DNA of 64,000 nt from Euonymus europaeus (lineage: Eukaryota; Streptophyta; Magnoliopsida; Celastrales; Celastraceae). The notes below the pieces were generated by a model, which saw only the letters and a list, made by a program, of their open reading frames with translations, made no database searches and was not told the DNA's origin. The translations under genes and the position numbers were made by a program. Location: NCBI GenBank assembly GCA_963580455.1, contig OY756960.1, positions 25,231,238 to 25,295,237 on the forward strand, in the 5' to 3' direction. Below are positions 17,451 through 29,514 of this stretch, piece by piece (within the stretch, counting starts at the first letter, position 1; each line of letters opens with the position of its first letter).

Positions 17451-20400
17451 TTACAGTTTCTTCGGAAAATTGTAAGTTTTCTTTATGAACTTTGCGGCTG
17501 TCTCATCATGCCGGTGACACAGAACTCGCAAGAGCGTGTTCGGCTCAGTAGGATTCCAGTGATCTGAAGTTGGCGGCAGTGGGAGCCTAGATTTAGCGGC
17601 AGAGCCATAATTTTCAAGGATCATACATTTAAATCGCTCGATAAGGCTCTCGGAATCAGTTTGATATAATGGAAGGATACTTTTAACAGTGCTTGACAAC
17701 TTATCTATTATATCAGCTGGCAGTCCATCTCCGTTAGACCAGAAGAGATCGGTGAGAAACTTAAAATCCTCCACAAGTATTTCAGAATCTTGCAAAGAAA
17801 AAGCACGGTAAGGGCCTCCAGCAAGTAAAACCAACAAGAATCCATCAAATGATGCTTTCATTATATCAGTAATAACACGTGTTCTGACCCTGTCATGCAC
17901 TGTAGAAGATATAATTTCCAAATACTGTTCAAGCTCTTGTAGAAAAGGTTCAATCCTGGAAGAAGGAACATCCCCAACATATAAACCATCCCAGAGGACA
18001 TGACTTAGTTCCTGGAAGACAACCTTACAAGCTGTCGCCTCAGAAAGTTGTTGAATCCCTTCCACACAAGCAGCAACTGAAAGCTCAAACCTTTTCCCCA
18101 TCCCATTTGCAATCTCATCCACACGAGTGGATTCTGAGTTCCTAAGCTGGATGATTGTCCTCTTCTCCAGGATATCCAGCTGCATTCGAATATGCTGCAA
18201 AGTATTAATCCGAACACATAATTGGGGTATCCCAAAAGAGTCTCCGTTTGTAGTCCCAGCCTGAGATTTCCTCCTCTGGATTATATGTGATTTATCTTTT
18301 TTTCTAAAAACACCATGAAATTTTGACCCGATGGAACATCTAGTTAAAGCAGGCAAAGTGGGAATGAATGTACTACGAGACCCTGCGAATCAAGGGAGAA
18401 ATTTCTCTTACTATAACAACTAGAAAGGTTAAATTGGAAAGATCTTTTGCAGGCTATGCCACACATACCACAGCCAGATTTTGTCATTGATATGTAGTTT
18501 TGAAGACATGTGTCCAGACCCATCAATAATTCAGGTAGCAAGACTGGATGCATAGGTATTGGCAAAAGGAAGAATGCCTCCAAGGTTTCATCTACAGTTC
18601 GTAGAACTTCAACTGCTGACGGAGCAAATCGCTCTTTATTGGCCCGAGGATTCCATACCTATAAGAGATATTGGCAATGTCAGCTCATTGGAAAATGTTA
18701 CTCATGTTCTATATCTAATTTGAATGATAATAGGGGAATTGGCTAGTGATAAGACAAGCATATTGACCAATGTGATTGTGCATTTACCACAACCAAAAAA
18801 AAAACTCATTTTTGGATGTACTTATGGCTTGAGAATACTATATCCAAGGGTTAAAGCAATTGCTCTGTATTTAACGTATTGGTATCCACATATTTTGAAA
18901 GAAAATATAGCAATGAAATATCAAAGCATATAATGATATTTGTATGCTGCCTTGTATCTCAAAGTGTCCCTTTTCCTGAATCCTGAGGTTGTTCCTATAA
19001 TTGTGGTTAAGAATATATGCTAGTGACAATTTCATTAAATCATGAAAAACAACAACTGAACAGGTCAGGTGCCAAGCAGAACTATAATAGATTAATGACA
19101 CACGAGTTGAACGAGGTTAAGGGGTACTGCAAGTTCGTACATTTGTTGATATATATCCAATCCAATAACTGGTCAGAACCTTCAAATCTCAGACAACCAT
19201 TAAAAGTTAACTCACAAATGGTTAAACAAGGACTCAAGTAAATTAGTAGATCACTTACCTCTTGCTGCAAATTCCTGTCAACCCATTCCTTGAGTCTGTC
19301 AACTCTTGTCCCAATCCATGACTTCACAAGGTTGGCAATTACAGCCTCAGCCTCATAAGGTGGCATCTCTTGTATTATGGACTTGCCACCATCCTCACTG
19401 TCTACTGCATCTTCAACGGCAATCTGCACAAGATCTTTCTCCAGTTTGTCAGCGTCTCTCAGCACTTGTATTGCATCAGGTGTCAACTCACTAACAGCGG
19501 AAACAAATTTCTTCAGCTCATTCCCGTAGCAAGAATGAAGAGTGGCCACGGCCACACCAGCGGCAAGAGTATGCCATCTCTTCATTATTGGACTAAACAT
19601 TGCCTTCTCATTGAAGGCCATTTCGCTAACTTCTTGTGCAAGAATAGAAAGGAGAGGAAGAGGATTCTGCTGTTTTTTATAGGATTTTCTGCTTGAATTC
19701 AGCTTCTCCACTCTCTGTCCTATGATAGATTAGAACATTCAGTATTGTATTTACAAAACGCCAATAGCTTTCAAAAACTTGGCCTAAAATACAAATAATA
19801 TATTGAATGTAAAATAATATAAATTATTAGAAGTTCCATGCTTACAGACTGTTATAAATTATTAGAAGTTCCATGCTTACAGACTGTTAAAGTAAGATAA
19901 ATTCCAGAATCATATCTACTACAAAAGATGTGTGTTTCATGCCCTGTAGTTTCATGTCAAAATTCTTCAAGAAAATGCAAATAATGGAACGTAAAGACTT
20001 GAGTTTCAAATGAGAAAGTTAAAATCGTCAAATGAGTCATGTTCCTAAATAAATATCAAATAAAAGATAAGCAATTATTACTACGGCTAATTTAACAGTC
20101 TACCAATACAAATAAAAATTATAATTGCATCCGTTTACTTGCCTGAGAAAAGGCTGCGCGTGATGATGATCTTATGTAGGAATCAATCCTGGAGCAAGCC
20201 ACATTGACGTCTTTCCTATTCCTATGATACTCATTGACTTCTGCCAATGTTTTTGCTGATAGAACTGCAAGGGAAATGACGTTTTGCATCAGTTCAATAT
20301 TATCACTATGGAAACTATCATGGTATGCAAGAAGTCTTTTCTCTGCCCAATCCAAGATTGAAATTAATATAGAGCTTAAGATCTTAGCGTAAACTGGATC

Positions 20401-22098
20401 CTTAGTTTCCTTCGCATCTTTCTCAACTTCCTCCATCAGATTGTTGGCTGCAAACAGTAGGTCACTTTCTACAAGGCCAGTTGTCACATAACGGTGAAAC
20501 AAAACCCACAAAAAGCAGAGGTTATGCATAATCTGGTTCAATCCAAGGGTTACCCAAGTCTTCTTTATGAGTTCCAAAACCTCATCAACTTCTTCAATCA
20601 CATTTGTTTCTTCATTAACATCAAAACAACAAACCTCCAAGAGCATTTGGTAGACTCTTAGGTTAAATGGAATCCCATCTGCCCAATGACACATCTCAGA
20701 AGCAGCCCCTCCAGATGATCGGCAGGCAAGAGACATAACAGCATCCCGAAGGGCTTGCAATGAAGGATTGTGCTTTCCGGTTTCCATTGGTTTTTCTAGT
20801 GCCCCACGAATAATCTGTTGGAGTTGCCGTGATGCACTGTCCCTCTTATCTATGGGCAAGTGAGGGTGCAAAAGGAGTCCAGCTTCAAGAAGCTTCAAAT
20901 TTCTCCTTTGCCAAGCTTCATGTTCTTGGAGGCTAGGGAAGTCTGAAGATTTGAGTTGCTGCAACAGCTCAAGCGGCAGAACAATTGACTCAAATCGTCT
21001 CCCGAGCTGTATAATGATATGGACAGAAGCTCAATCGTTAACTATTGTAAATAAGAAAGAATGAGGCAAAGGACCATCATGGGCAGAGATTTAAGAACAC
21101 ATGACAATCATATCATCATGATTAATTGGTAAGGCAATTAGGTGAAAAGAGAAGTAAATATTTCAAATTGGCATGCCTAACCAACAAGAAATAAATTACC
21201 TCGACTTTTAAAAAAAAAAAATTATGCACAAGTAACCAGGATTCCAACATGACTAGTTAAATAAAAATGTCTCAAAGAATTTCTAAATTTAGAGACCTAA
21301 AGCATGCCAAAATCTAATAAAACATTCAAAAAGAAACCATATTTCTGCCATTAGTCAGGAAAAAAAAAATAGCAAACATAAAAATATTAAGCAGAACCGC
21401 AGAAGTGGGAACACACAATGCTGAATATGATTCACAGCTAAATTTGCTTTCCTTCTAAAATTGGGTATTTCTGCATTTATGCCTCGCATATGATATCTAG
21501 TTATCAAAAAAGGGCAGGAATGGATGATCCAAATAAAAGGAATAATTTTCTTCCCCTATTATGTTTCTCAGTAACCAAGCAGAAAATAATCGCTCACCTG
21601 AGCAGAAGCAATCCTCAAAAACGCTCTCCTAACCCTAGAATCCACCTGCTCCGACACTCTCATCTGCACCCTCACCAATTCACCAACAGTCGCCATCTTC
21701 CTCGTTCCCGTCGAGTTGCCCTGCCCCTGACTCACTGAGTCACCGACGCTTCTCTTCTTAGTCGAAGCCGATTTCATCCCCAAAGCCTTCTTCACCTTGC
21801 TCGCGGCGGCCGAAGAAAGCGACCGCTGCAACGAAATCCCAGCCACCGGAGCGGCCGCCGCCGCCTTCTCAGCACGCTCGGACTGCGAGATGTAAGTCAA
21901 CGGCCTAGTTCCAGAAGTCCGGCATGATCCGATCAGGATTTCGTAGGCGGTTTCTCGGACCTCCAAGTCAGACAAATTCGGAGCCGGGTCACCGAACGGT
22001 GAGGGTAGAGACTCGATTGGGTAAATTGGCATGGTTATGTAATTGTGTCGCTTGGAGTCTCCCATGGACCTCCCTCTGTCTCTGAAGATACTGGACAT
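17451..22098 (-). CDS. UNC-13/MUN-like protein, DUF810 family (980 aa, 5 exons)
   Basis: Plant member of the MUN-domain (DUF810) family related to animal Munc13. The Arabidopsis relative PATROL1 helps deliver a proton pump to the plasma membrane; the role of this paralogue is inferred to be in membrane traffic. Minus-strand exons: 22098-21598, 21006-20143, 19714-19259, 18658-18469, 18382-17451; 981 codons with the stop. Recognisable blocks are LPSPFGDPAPNLSDLEVRETA near the N-terminus, VRVQMRVSEQVDSRVRRAFLR, WVDRNLQQE, FFLLPIPMHPVLLPELL, a C-terminal MUN region with SFDGFLLVLLAGGP, and the ending KKTYNFPKKL. It is closest to my memory of At2g25800 and At2g20010. Intron 2 is best read as GC-AG. 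The start at 22098 is the first in-frame ATG; a second ATG 11 codons on is possible. Confidence 0.94.
19715..20142 (-). other. GC-AG intron 2 of the UNC-13-like gene
   Basis: On the minus strand the donor reads CAG|GCAAGT, the classic strong GC donor, and the acceptor is GGACAG|AGA. This gives FSQ-RVEK, matching the family sequence (FAQRMEK or FAQRLEK). The competing GT-AG choice, 5 bp further in, would insert Ala-Arg-Gln. The homology argument favours GC-AG. Confidence 0.72.
19820..19889. repeat. Perfect 35-bp tandem duplication in intron 2 of the UNC-13-like gene
   Basis: Two identical copies lie at 19820-19854 and 19855-19889, each containing GAAGTTCCATGCTTACAGAC. Complete identity points to a recent event. 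Confidence 0.9.
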
Positions 22099-22128
22099 AT
22101 CTATCAGAGTAAAGTTTGCAACTTTTGC

Positions 22129-22131
<3 letters not shown>

Positions 22132-22162
<31 letters not shown>
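22132..22162. repeat. (GA)n microsatellite in the 5' leader of the UNC-13-like gene
   Basis: An uninterrupted AG run of about 31 bp starts 34 bp upstream of the start codon. On the transcribed strand it is a (TC)n tract, a common form in plant leaders. Confidence 0.9.
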
Positions 22163-22165
<3 letters not shown>

Positions 22166-22496
22166 GTTTAATCTTGCTTGTCTCTAAAGGAAGCTATGAT
22201 GCGCTCTCTGGTGCGGTGTCACGAACAAAAAGTGACAGAATTTGTGTCATTCCACTTTTGCTTCGTTTATGAAACAGAGAGAGTCGAAGAAATGATGTAT
22301 TAGACGACGACAATGATTTTTCTCAAAACAGAAATTCATGATTTCATTTTTTTCCCTTTGAAACAAACAAACAAAATGATGTATGTATGTAATAAACTCG
22401 TGTGTCTGTTTCAAATTTTCCTTTCTTATTTTCATGTTTCTGGATAAACTCCTGTATTTCTTCATCAAACACAAACGCTGTTTCTCATTGTAGTTT

Positions 22497-22568
22497 TGGG
22501 CTAAAGCCCATCAAAATATGGCTGCCCGGCCCATGATATTTTCGGAGATAGCATCGGCTAATTGGGCT
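22497..22568 (-). promoter_or_regulatory. TGGGCY site II cluster, promoter of the UNC-13-like gene
   Basis: TGGGCT at 22497, AGCCCA at 22505, GGCCCA at 22528 and TGGGCT at 22563 lie 400-470 bp upstream of the start codon. The first two form the near-palindrome TGGGCTAAAGCCCA. The function is inferred from promoter habit. Confidence 0.45.
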
Positions 22569-24989
22569 TTGTAAACTTCTGAGTGTAAGACTGATTTGAT
22601 TTGTTTCCCTGAAGGACCATGCCTAGATGAATTTGAAGTCTCTGGGCTTTAACCTGAAATTTTGACATATACTGACAAGCCCATATACAGCTGGCCAGTG
22701 AAAGTATTGAGCAGCAAAATTAGGGCCCAAGAAAAATTTACAAATGAGTTCGCTGCCAGGACCGTTTTCTGATGATATTTTGCTGCTTTTAATTATTCAA
22801 GTTTGCCCTGTTAGTGAAACGGAGCTACAGTTCACCAAATAATGGCTGGTTGAGCCCAAATTCATAATTGTACATTTATATTCTTCGATACTGTAATTCC
22901 TCAACCTACATGAGAGAGAAAAAAGACAAAAAAACCCAAATTGCCTGCACAAGAGAATAAACAGATTCGGTTTCCGGAATTTTCATGAAAATTGATATCC
23001 CCTAACACTATCCTCCGCTGAAACAAAAAGGGGGGGAGTACAACCTATGAACAAAACAATTACCATTTTTTTTTCTTGACATTTTACACCAACTAAACGA
23101 GAGCGGCATTCAGAAGAGACCACACGTGTGATTCTTCTGATTACATCAAATTATAACATTTTAAGAAGATCTGTCTAAGACTCTGCCGACGCATGCAGTC
23201 AATCCCTCAAAGCCCCTGCTGCTGCATGTAGGATTACAGTACAGTTTGTTCGATCTTTCAACACCGCACCGCCCCACCTTTGAGTGCCCGCCACATATGT
23301 AAAGAGTAAAGACTTTCGACCATCTCACTATCAATAACATGCATTTACTCTACTTGATCATGACTCAAGTTTTGGCTTCATATTAAGTCGGCATACATAG
23401 ACACCCCCCCCCCCCCCATCTTTAATTTTCATAATTAGAAGAATTTTGCTTTGGGGTCCATGGGCCCTAAAGCTACACGACAGGCTCCATCGATCCATGA
23501 TACATATCAATCTTTGGAGAGTACGTGGTGGTCTAAAAGTAATAGTCTTTTTTCACATCTTTTCTCTGTCGAACATTATAGTCGGCATGAATATATTCTG
23601 CTAAAACGTTTTTAGCACTCCACTCACTACTGTTCAAGTGAGTATAAATGGAATGTGTGTTTAAGATGAATTTGCGTCAATCATGCATTAGTCAAAACTT
23701 GAAGCAGACAAATGTAGTCAAATTGATACGTACTATACGTACACAAAAGTATACGCGCAATCAACACGCAACAGTACAGCTCAGCAGTTCAATGGTCAAC
23801 GCAAACACCGTATATGGCAGGTGGGACTGGGGCCGGTGCTGGTGGTTTCACGTACGGGAGATGTGGGAGCTAGGAGACCCAAATCTTGAAGCCGCGACTA
23901 ATTAAAAAAAAAAAACAGGGGACCCAAAAAAACCTCTCGGGCCAGCGATAAACTTTGAAAGTTTTGGTTGTTGCACGTGCAGAGCATGCCCTGAAGATGC
24001 CGATAATCGCTGTCATTGGTCACAAACCACCCGCTGCTCTGCTTGGATTTTTGTAAAACTACTTACCCCGTTAGCGTTTCTAATGCGTTTAACAATATTG
24101 AAAGCGTCTTTTGCTGGATCTTAAGTTTTAAGGGGTGATGCAACATGTGATAATCGAAAGGTTTTTAATATTTCAACTTAGTCACTGTATGTGTGTTCGT
24201 TCAGATATTTCAATTCAGTCACAATTATTTTAAAACTATGCTAAGACGATCACTAGAATCCAAAAGATAGAGTTCTCAAGAACGCAAGTTTGATTCTCGA
24301 GACTGCGTCTACAGCTAGTGGGTTTGATTCTCAAACTGTTGATATTCATTTGGGTTTAATAATGGCTTTTATTTTTATTTTAATAATATTATTAGAAAAA
24401 TTAGCCATGTTAGCATTGTGTAATCAGTCATTAACATCTTCATGCCACATCTATAATAATAACTATTTTCTAACAGTCAAAGAGGGTTTGATTATCCGTT
24501 TTATCCAAAATATGTGTGAGGCTTCGTTTTAACTCAGTTTGAGAACAATGGTGACTGAGTTAAAATATCAAATGGTGGTGTTAATCATCCCTGAACAAAA
24601 GCATCTCAAAGTTTTCATAATCCTATGTGTCAGTACATACATCACAGGATTTGAAAAATTTATGTACAGTGTCTCTATTGGATACTTTAACATTTTCTAA
24701 CATTAAAAATATTTTGAGTGATCACAAGTTGGATTAACCCTAAGTTTTAAAATTAACTCTATTAAATGAACACGTGGCATCCTCACGTGCTTTCTCTCTT
24801 TGTTCTATTAATTAATTATTTAATTTTGACTTATTTGGTCTATTCCAAGAAAATGTGAGTGGCATTAATGAAATCTTAAATCGGGTTAGTTTCAATAAGA
24901 AAGAAATCGACCTTGATCAGTGTTAGAAGAAAGGTAAGTGAACCCAACATCGAGGTTGGGTCCTTCTCCAATCCACTCACATTAGCATA

Positions 24990-25200
24990 CAACATCATTC
25001 ACTTTGGGTTATTTGATTCATTGTCGATACATGGAGCCTGTGAGACTTTATTCGTTTGGACTGTCGCCTTTGATACTTAGGCCCATAAAAGACCTTGTTG
25101 AATGATAAATGATTTGAGCTTTTCTTATAAATCACATCAATTGGAGAACTCCAAGCAATGTGGGATGACGAGTATTGACACATTCTCACACTTGTGGACT
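24990..25200 (-). repeat. Possible dispersed repeat with a CCCACATTG...TTATAAG core
   Basis: Read on the minus strand, this piece contains CCCACATTGCTTGGAGTTCT followed by GATTTATAAG. Similar CACATYG...TTATAAG blocks recur at 31.2 and 31.5 kb, and I have seen like blocks in dispersed plant repeats. No terminal repeats were found, so class and borders are unknown. Confidence 0.3.
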
Positions 25201-26940
25201 GAGTTTTGCCAGATTAAAAAAAATAGATAGGTAGATGTAAGGTCTAACTGTACCAATTGCTCTAATATTATATCATAAATTTTATTTTATTTCACTTGTT
25301 TCACGATATTATAAATTTTAAGCTATTTGATTCATAATAGATACATCAAATTCGCCCAACCTTATTTTTCTAAACCGTTGTCTATGGTATATACTTGACC
25401 CATAAATAAATAAATAAAAACCTTCATTTTGCAATTATATTTTGAATGCCTCTATGAAATCAAAATTCATGAAATGTACTTCCATCCTCCTCAGTGTGTC
25501 CTTGACATTTGGTACGTTTACGCGCTGGTTTTATGATGGGACGACATAAAACACTATTTCAAAAGTTAAATTTGCTTACCTTGAAACAGTGTGGAAGGCT
25601 GCAGGCCCACATTCAATGTACAAGAGCATCATTATTGTCTTTGATTTAAAACGTGTCAATTAACTGTTACAATAGAACAAAAAAATCCAACAGTAAATTT
25701 CACAATCAATTAATTTCTAAAGGTTCAATCATTTCAGCATATTTTAGTAGATCTTGAGTGTTGTTTTCTATGTTTCAATCATTTTTTAGAAGAATATTTT
25801 TTGTTGAACTTGTGATTTATCCCCCTCTTGAACTCCGTTAGCATGAAATATACATGGACTGATAGAACAAGAAGGGTCTCCATCGGTAAAATTAACGTCC
25901 AGTAGAAAGAAGAAAAAAAAGAGAGTTAATAGAACATTATATCATCGAAATATTGTCTATGTTATACTTTTGTCACCCAATATCTAAATTTAAATGTTTC
26001 AACTTAATCATCAAATTTTTATTTTTGTTTCATTTACATCACCTGAGCAGATTTGCTCAAAATTGAACAGTCAAATTGTCAATGTAACAGTTTGACTGTT
26101 AAAGTTGTTTGTCACATAAGAGCTTTTTTACACGAGGAAATATGCAACAAAAAAAAGTTGGACAAATGTGAGCACGCCACATGGAGTTACCATAAAACAA
26201 CAATTAAATCTTACAATCATAAATAATAATGGGGTCCATCCTATTTAGGCTAAACATCAGAGTAGTAACCTTCCACCCAAGTTTAGCTGATATACTTCTC
26301 CCCTGTTTTACAGCCAACACGGTGCGTTTCATATAGAGTTTTGACTTTTCATAACCACTGTTAAATAATCAAAATCTTAGTCAACAATTTTGGGTTCCAC
26401 AACTCGAATTTCTTTCATGCAATATGTATGGGCTTTAGTTTTTTGTGGCTCCCACACTTTTGGGTCGGGCCCATTGTTTTATTGATCCATCCATGTGCTA
26501 AAGAGATACATAAGTCATTAAAAGAGATAGTCATTGGACGTTTTTTGGTCAGAAGATTGTTTATGAAAAATAAAAGTATAAAAAACAGTACGAAATAGTA
26601 AATATCAGAGCGGTCAAATCCTGCTACGAATATATTTTGATTATGAATGTATTTTATTTTTAGAAAAATATATTTGCAATTGTGTGATCAAATTAATGAT
26701 TTGATTTCTCATTCCGTTGTCATTGATATCTCCCATGAAATATTCCGGTAGCTACTCAACTTTAAATAATTTGGGGCACGACGTGATAAGGAAATGTTAT
26801 AATTGTGTGACAAGCTAATTAGTAAGAGAGGTACGAGTACCTTTTTTTTTATTTTTATGTGGGTAATTTGCGACCTATCACCTAATCACAACGGTTAGTT
26901 TAATGCACACCACGAATAGTGAATATGGCTTCCATCGTTA

Positions 26941-27218
26941 ATTTTTTTTTCTCTATCTCTATTTGATAGACTCAATTGTTTTTTATACATATTGAAAAAG
27001 CATTATTAATATCATTGTTTTTTATATTCTTCAACCACTTCACTCACACTTTATTATTGTTAGAGATTAATATCATTTATTAATAAAAATGCACAACAAA
27101 TGATGATAAATTAGTAAACTATTGATTTTTTTTACTTATTCTTAATAAAAAAAATGAGCTATTATTTGGACAAATCAAAACAGAAAGTGAGTCTATCATC
27201 AAATAGAGACGGAGGTAG
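26941..27218. mobile_element. Stowaway-like MITE
   Basis: The left end contains CTCTATCTCTATTTGATAGACTC. The right end, read on the other strand, is CTACCTCCGTCTCTATTTGA followed by TGATAGACTCA. The ends are thus inverted repeats around a 280-bp AT-rich core, with TA at both borders. CTCCGTCTCT ends and a TA target are typical of Stowaway elements. There is no coding capacity. Confidence 0.65.
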
Positions 27219-27846
27219 TAATTACTAATAATTATCCGGAAAAATGTCAGATAATTAGTTTGAACAAACAGCCCAAAAGTAATAAATAATCATTAGCATA
27301 TAAAACTACATTGAATCGCTAAGCTGTCAGGAGCAGTTTAATGGAGATCTAACTAGTTGAATTGCTAAGCTGAGAATGGAAATCCTAACTACCTAATTAG
27401 TCAGAAAAGAAAATGAAAATCCTAACCACCCTATTAAACCCTAAAGGCATAGACGCATATATGTTAGGACTTAGGAGCTGATAATTTCATAAATTTGCAC
27501 TAAAGAATACACCTTGTAGAGTATATATTATTAATCCAATAAGAATTTAATAAAGAGGCATTAATTAATACTTATAAAATGATGCAAACCATGGCAGCTA
27601 CAAGTTTGGTTGTTGAAATGCAGCTGTCATCCAACAAAATAATGGAAGATTCGCACAATCAGCAACACATTCAAAATTGGGTTGCACTATTTATACCGCC
27701 CTTAAAATTTCTCCAAGCCCTTTGTCTCCTCGTGCATCGCATTAACAATTTAGAAGCTACCAAAAACACATTAATTACTACAAAATCACAACTAATTTTC
27801 TAGATTGATTTAGTCAATCATGGAAGTTTCCGGTCAAAATATTATA

Positions 27847-28050
27847 CTCTCTCCGTCTCTATTTAATAAACTCGTTTGTTTTTCACACGCATTAAGAAAA
27901 TTAAACTGATATTATTAAAACAATAAATTTAATTAATTTTTTTCGAATATTAAAACTACTACACTCACACCTTACTATAATTAGAATTTAATATAATTTG
28001 TTGATAAATATGCACATGAAATAAAGATAGATTAATAAACTGTCATCTAT
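27847..28050. mobile_element. Partial MITE of the same family
   Basis: It begins TA|CTCTCTCCGTCTCTATTTAA and then follows the interior of the 26.9-kb element at clear but diverged similarity (ACTACACTCACACCTTACTA, then TTGTTGATAAATATGCACA). The right inverted end is missing, so the copy is truncated; its right limit is approximate. Confidence 0.5.
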
Positions 28051-28580
28051 AGAATATTGGTAAAAAGAGATTTCTCTAAACACCTGAGGTTTATGAAATG
28101 TAAGATACACATGCATATAAATTTTTCATTTGATGACATGGCTCCCGTTTGTTTACTCTCAGACATTCTCAACTTTTACGCTTTACGAGAGCTTATACTC
28201 TATGAAACATACTCTGATCCAAACGGACCCATAATAAGATTAAAATTCAACGCGTATGATAACGCGTGATCATACTATCTGGCTCGATAGATAGAGATTC
28301 ACCCAATTGGTTCTTATCGTACAAATTGTCGTACATATGTTTAAAAGAAAAGGATTCATATTGTCTCCAATAGGGTTCGGGCTAAGTTCTGAGGGAATGC
28401 TGTGGCCTGTGAAGGAAGAAACAAAAAACAAAATTGGATGATTAAAGAAAGAAACAAAAAGCAAAGATTCTGCTTCTATCACTCTATTTTTCGTCCTGAA
28501 GAGCAAGCAAGGTATGAGAATTCATAAAAAGACGTGCTTGAACTAAAATTTTAATCTACAAAAAGATAAAAATAAATGCA

Positions 28581-29381
28581 CTAGTGTTGCCACAATAAGG
28601 CATCAAATGTAGCACCTGTAACAAAATTTTCTGTAAATGAAATCTGATCACTTAAATAATCGCAGTGAACCATTGAATCATAGTACCACGGTGTGTTATT
28701 ATTATAAAGCCAACCATCTAACACCGATTCGCCAAACACGAACTCTTCGCTCAACTCCGGCGACTCATAACTCGTTCCCAGGCTCGGTAACTCCACTATC
28801 TCACTTAACTCTTCTGGCGTCGACGCGTCATCCGTCGACGTCACCCCGGCTGTCGATGAAGGCGATTGAGTGACCGTTGATGATGAAGAGGAGGACGAAG
28901 AAGAAGAAGATGCAGTGGCTTTGGTGGTGGTGTTCTCCATTGAAGCGGCTTTAGCAGCGGCAGCTTGTACGTCTCGGGGAGAGTTGGAAGCGGGCCGGGG
29001 CAGTGACCCGGCGAGTTCAGGGAAGTTTAGGATCGCCGAACTGCCTTTGATGCTCAACGAGGCAACATCGTGTGCACGTGCCGCCATTTCAGGGGTCGAG
29101 AAGGTGCCCAACCAGATCCGATTCTTCTTCCTGGGCTCTCGGATCTCGGATACCCATTTACCCCACGCCCGCATTCGGACCCCCCTGTAAACCGGGTGCT
29201 CGCTGTTGTCCCTCGACCGCTTATTAGGCCTCTCCGTCTCACTCGAGCCACCCGAATCCACCTTTTCGGTTACCGGGTCTTTACTAAACCCAGAAAGCGT
29301 AGACCTTGACTCGGCTTCAGAGACAGATAAGGAGGAGTAATTGACACTTGATTCGGCTTCAGAGACAGCCGGATCAGTCAT
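28581..29381 (-). CDS. AP2/ERF transcription factor, DREB type (266 aa, single exon)
   Basis: Nuclear DNA-binding activator or repressor of the plant AP2/ERF family. One AP2 domain starts [20 protein letters not shown] and includes [19 protein letters not shown]. Val and a Glu-like position in the domain, with the trailing [13 protein letters not shown] and [11 protein letters not shown], mark the DREB A-4 group (TINY and ERF034/035 relatives). A basic KRSR precedes the domain. A long serine run and an acidic C-terminus suggest an activation region. The gene has no intron, as is usual for the group. Members often act in stress or cell-wall regulation; the role of this one cannot be told from sequence. 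Confidence 0.93.
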   Translation of the reverse strand: MTDPAVSEAESSVNYSSLSVSEAESRSTLSGFSKDPVTEKVDSGGSSETERPNKRSRDNSEHPVYRGVRMRAWGKWVSEIREPRKKNRIWLGTFSTPEMAARAHDVASLSIKGSSAILNFPELAGSLPRPASNSPRDVQAAAAKAASMENTTTKATASSSSSSSSSSSTVTQSPSSTAGVTSTDDASTPEELSEIVELPSLGTSYESPELSEEFVFGESVLDGWLYNNNTPWYYDSMVHCDYLSDQISFTENFVTGATFDALLWQH

Positions 29382-29507
29382 TGCTATAATCGCAAGTTGA
29401 AAATGCGTCGATTTGGTTCAGTGTAGGTTTTAATGGAGTATGGCCAGTAAGTGTTTGTGAAAATGCCTCAACGAAGATGTGCACTCTGTTGTTTGGGTTT
29501 GGGAGGC

Positions 29508-29514
29508 TTATATA
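29508..29514 (-). promoter_or_regulatory. TATA box of the ERF gene
   Basis: CTATATAAGCC on the minus strand lies about 130 bp upstream of the ERF start codon, a normal distance allowing a leader of about 100 nt. GGA/GAC-type triplet runs follow just upstream (29520-29546). Confidence 0.6.

Larger units (their letters stand above)
22570..28580. other. Six-kilobase gene-poor region with repeats
   Basis: No convincing coding exon was found on either strand. Composition is strongly AT-rich with many homopolymer runs, including 14 consecutive C at 23404-23417. Two MITE-like elements and a diverged dispersed repeat occur here and are listed separately. The part nearest 28.5 kb would be the 3' flank of the ERF gene. 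Confidence 0.6.

Noticed and set aside
24235..24345. tRNA-like GGTTTGATTCTC box, possible SINE
   Set aside because: Only a B-box-like piece is present; no A box, cloverleaf pairing or poly(A)/TSD was seen.
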